Source: Metapseudomonas boanensis (GTDB lineage Bacteria; Pseudomonadota; Gammaproteobacteria; Pseudomonadales; Pseudomonadaceae). From it: a stretch of 64,000 bases of DNA. The stretch lies in assembly GCF_018704125.1 (NCBI RefSeq), contig NZ_JAGTIS010000004.1:62001-126000 (forward strand), in the 5' to 3' direction. Shown one piece after another: positions 63,237 to 64,000 of this stretch (position 1 is its first letter; each line of letters starts with the position of its first letter). The notes beneath the pieces were generated by a model. The model saw nothing but the letters and a program-made list of their open reading frames with translations, did not search any database and was not told the origin of the DNA. The position numbers and the translations under genes were made by a program.

Positions 63237-64000
63237 TCATGTCCTGGTGGTCTCGCCATCGACGCTGGCGACAGTCTGGTAGATCTGCATGCCACGAGCG
63301 ATCTGGGAAATCTTGCGGGCGTACTGCGGGTCGGTGGCGTAACCGGCTTCCTGCAGCTCGCGCACAAAGCGCTCTGGGTTCTGTGCCGAGTCGAGGGCTT
63401 CCTGATAACGGCCATTGCGCTGCAGGAAGCTGACGAAGTCATGGAAGCTTTGCTCGAAGGAGTTGTAGGCACGGAACGACGCCGCCTCCTTCACCGCCTG
63501 ACCGCCTTTGTATTCGGTGGTCATCACCCGCGCCGATTCGCCATCCCAGCCGCGATGGGACTTGATGCCGAACAGGTTGTGGCTACTGCTGCCGTCTTTC
63601 TGGCGGATGACCGACTTGCCCCAGCCGGTTTCCAGCGCAGCCTGGGCCACCAGGTAGCGCGGGTCGACGCCGATGCGTTCGGCGGCATCGATGGCCATCG
63701 GCAGCAGGGTTTCGATGAAGTCATTGCGTGAGGCGAATACCGACTTGCCGACGCCGGTCACGCTGACACGGCCCTGGTCGGCAACCGAGTCGCGCTCAGG
63801 CGCGGCAAAGGCTCTGGCTGGTGCCCAGTCGTTGCCGGCCAGGGGCTGCGCTGCCTGGGTTCGTTCGGCGGATGGCACGATGCCTGCGACCTGGCGCTCG
63901 CTCAGCTTGCCGGGCAATGCCAGGCGACGCTGGTTGATCAGCCTGGAGTCATCGCGCGTCTCAGTGACAGCGGTGGCTGAGCTGCCGACCGGTTTCTGCG
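63237..64000 (-). CDS. flgJ: Peptidoglycan hydrolase FlgJ, C-terminal part
   Basis: 253 codons and the stop are visible; the gene continues beyond the window end, since the frame is open to 64000 without a start. The visible part is the glucosaminidase/muramidase domain (FIETLLPMAIDAAERIGVDPRYLVAQAALETGWGKSVI, with the catalytic glutamate in LETGWGK) preceded by a polar linker. The rod-capping N-terminal domain must lie outside. FlgJ opens peptidoglycan for the growing rod. A TTG at 63917 is not the start. Confidence 0.93.
   Translation of the reverse strand, partial: QKPVGSSATAVTETRDDSRLINQRRLALPGKLSERQVAGIVPSAERTQAAQPLAGNDWAPARAFAAPERDSVADQGRVSVTGVGKSVFASRNDFIETLLPMAIDAAERIGVDPRYLVAQAALETGWGKSVIRQKDGSSSHNLFGIKSHRGWDGESARVMTTEYKGGQAVKEAASFRAYNSFEQSFHDFVSFLQRNGRYQEALDSAQNPERFVRELQEAGYATDPQYARKISQIARGMQIYQTVASVDGETTRT

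Overview
The window is a chromosomal segment of a high-GC gammaproteobacterium, almost certainly a Pseudomonas (sensu lato). The evidence is the gene content and order: a glyoxylate/glycerate operon, a complete ccm cytochrome c maturation operon, and then the long Pseudomonas-type polar flagellar and chemotaxis cluster with its own regulators (FleQ, FleS/FleR, FleN, FlhF, FliA). The hptB-hsbR-hsbA genes lie inside the flagellar cluster rather than elsewhere. From memory, that resembles the P. putida/P. fluorescens layout more than P. aeruginosa, but I cannot name the species.

Layout. 1-3973 (+): end of hyi, then glxR, ttuD and pykF, which take glyoxylate-derived tartronate semialdehyde through glycerate to pyruvate. 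4125-5039 (+): a urea transporter. 5279-6277 (+): a stand-alone periplasmic sulfate-binding protein behind an AT-rich promoter region. 6323-8794 (-): a DmpA-type aminopeptidase and an APC permease, divergent from a LuxR-type regulator (8996-9799, +). 9926-17319 (-): a tightly overlapping ccmABCDEFGHI operon ending in a small lipoprotein gene; ccmD (58 codons) and the true starts of ccmE, ccmH and ccmC are assigned here. 17470-19483 (+): a second FliK-like protein and a stand-alone FlhB C-terminal domain protein (FlhX type). 19464-29035 (-): rhodanese, DUF2802 protein, cheW, parP, parC, motD, motC, cheB, cheA, cheZ, cheY. 29106-34239 (-): fliA, fleN, flhF, flhA. 34522-39961 (-): flhB, fliR, fliQ, fliP, fliO, fliN, fliM, fliL. 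40300-50095 (-): fliK, hptB, hsbR, hsbA, fliJ, fliI, fliH, fliG, fliF, fliE. 50354-54552 (-): fleR, fleS, fleQ. 54773-64000 (-): fliT, two fliS paralogs, fliD, flaG, fliC, flgL, flgK and the C-terminal part of flgJ.

The flagellar genes read as a hierarchy. FleQ with sigma-54 drives flhA, fliL, fliE, fleSR and probably fliD; GG-N10-GC promoters are visible at the first four and a degenerate one before fliD. FleS/FleR drive later hook genes, and FliA drives fliC, which has a clear TAAA-N15-GCCGATA promoter. FlhF and FleN set flagellar site and number, ParC and ParP place the chemotaxis array at the pole, and MotCD is the second stator.

The most interesting observation is in CheA. The linker between P1 and P3 shows no recognisable CheY-binding P2 domain. 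It carries instead three near-identical 19-residue repeats exactly 45 residues apart, plus a fourth degenerate copy. These repeats resemble the CheY-binding peptide of FliM and the C-terminus of CheZ, both encoded in the same window, and ParP carries a similar stretch. No CRISPR array, tRNA, rRNA, prophage or insertion sequence was seen.
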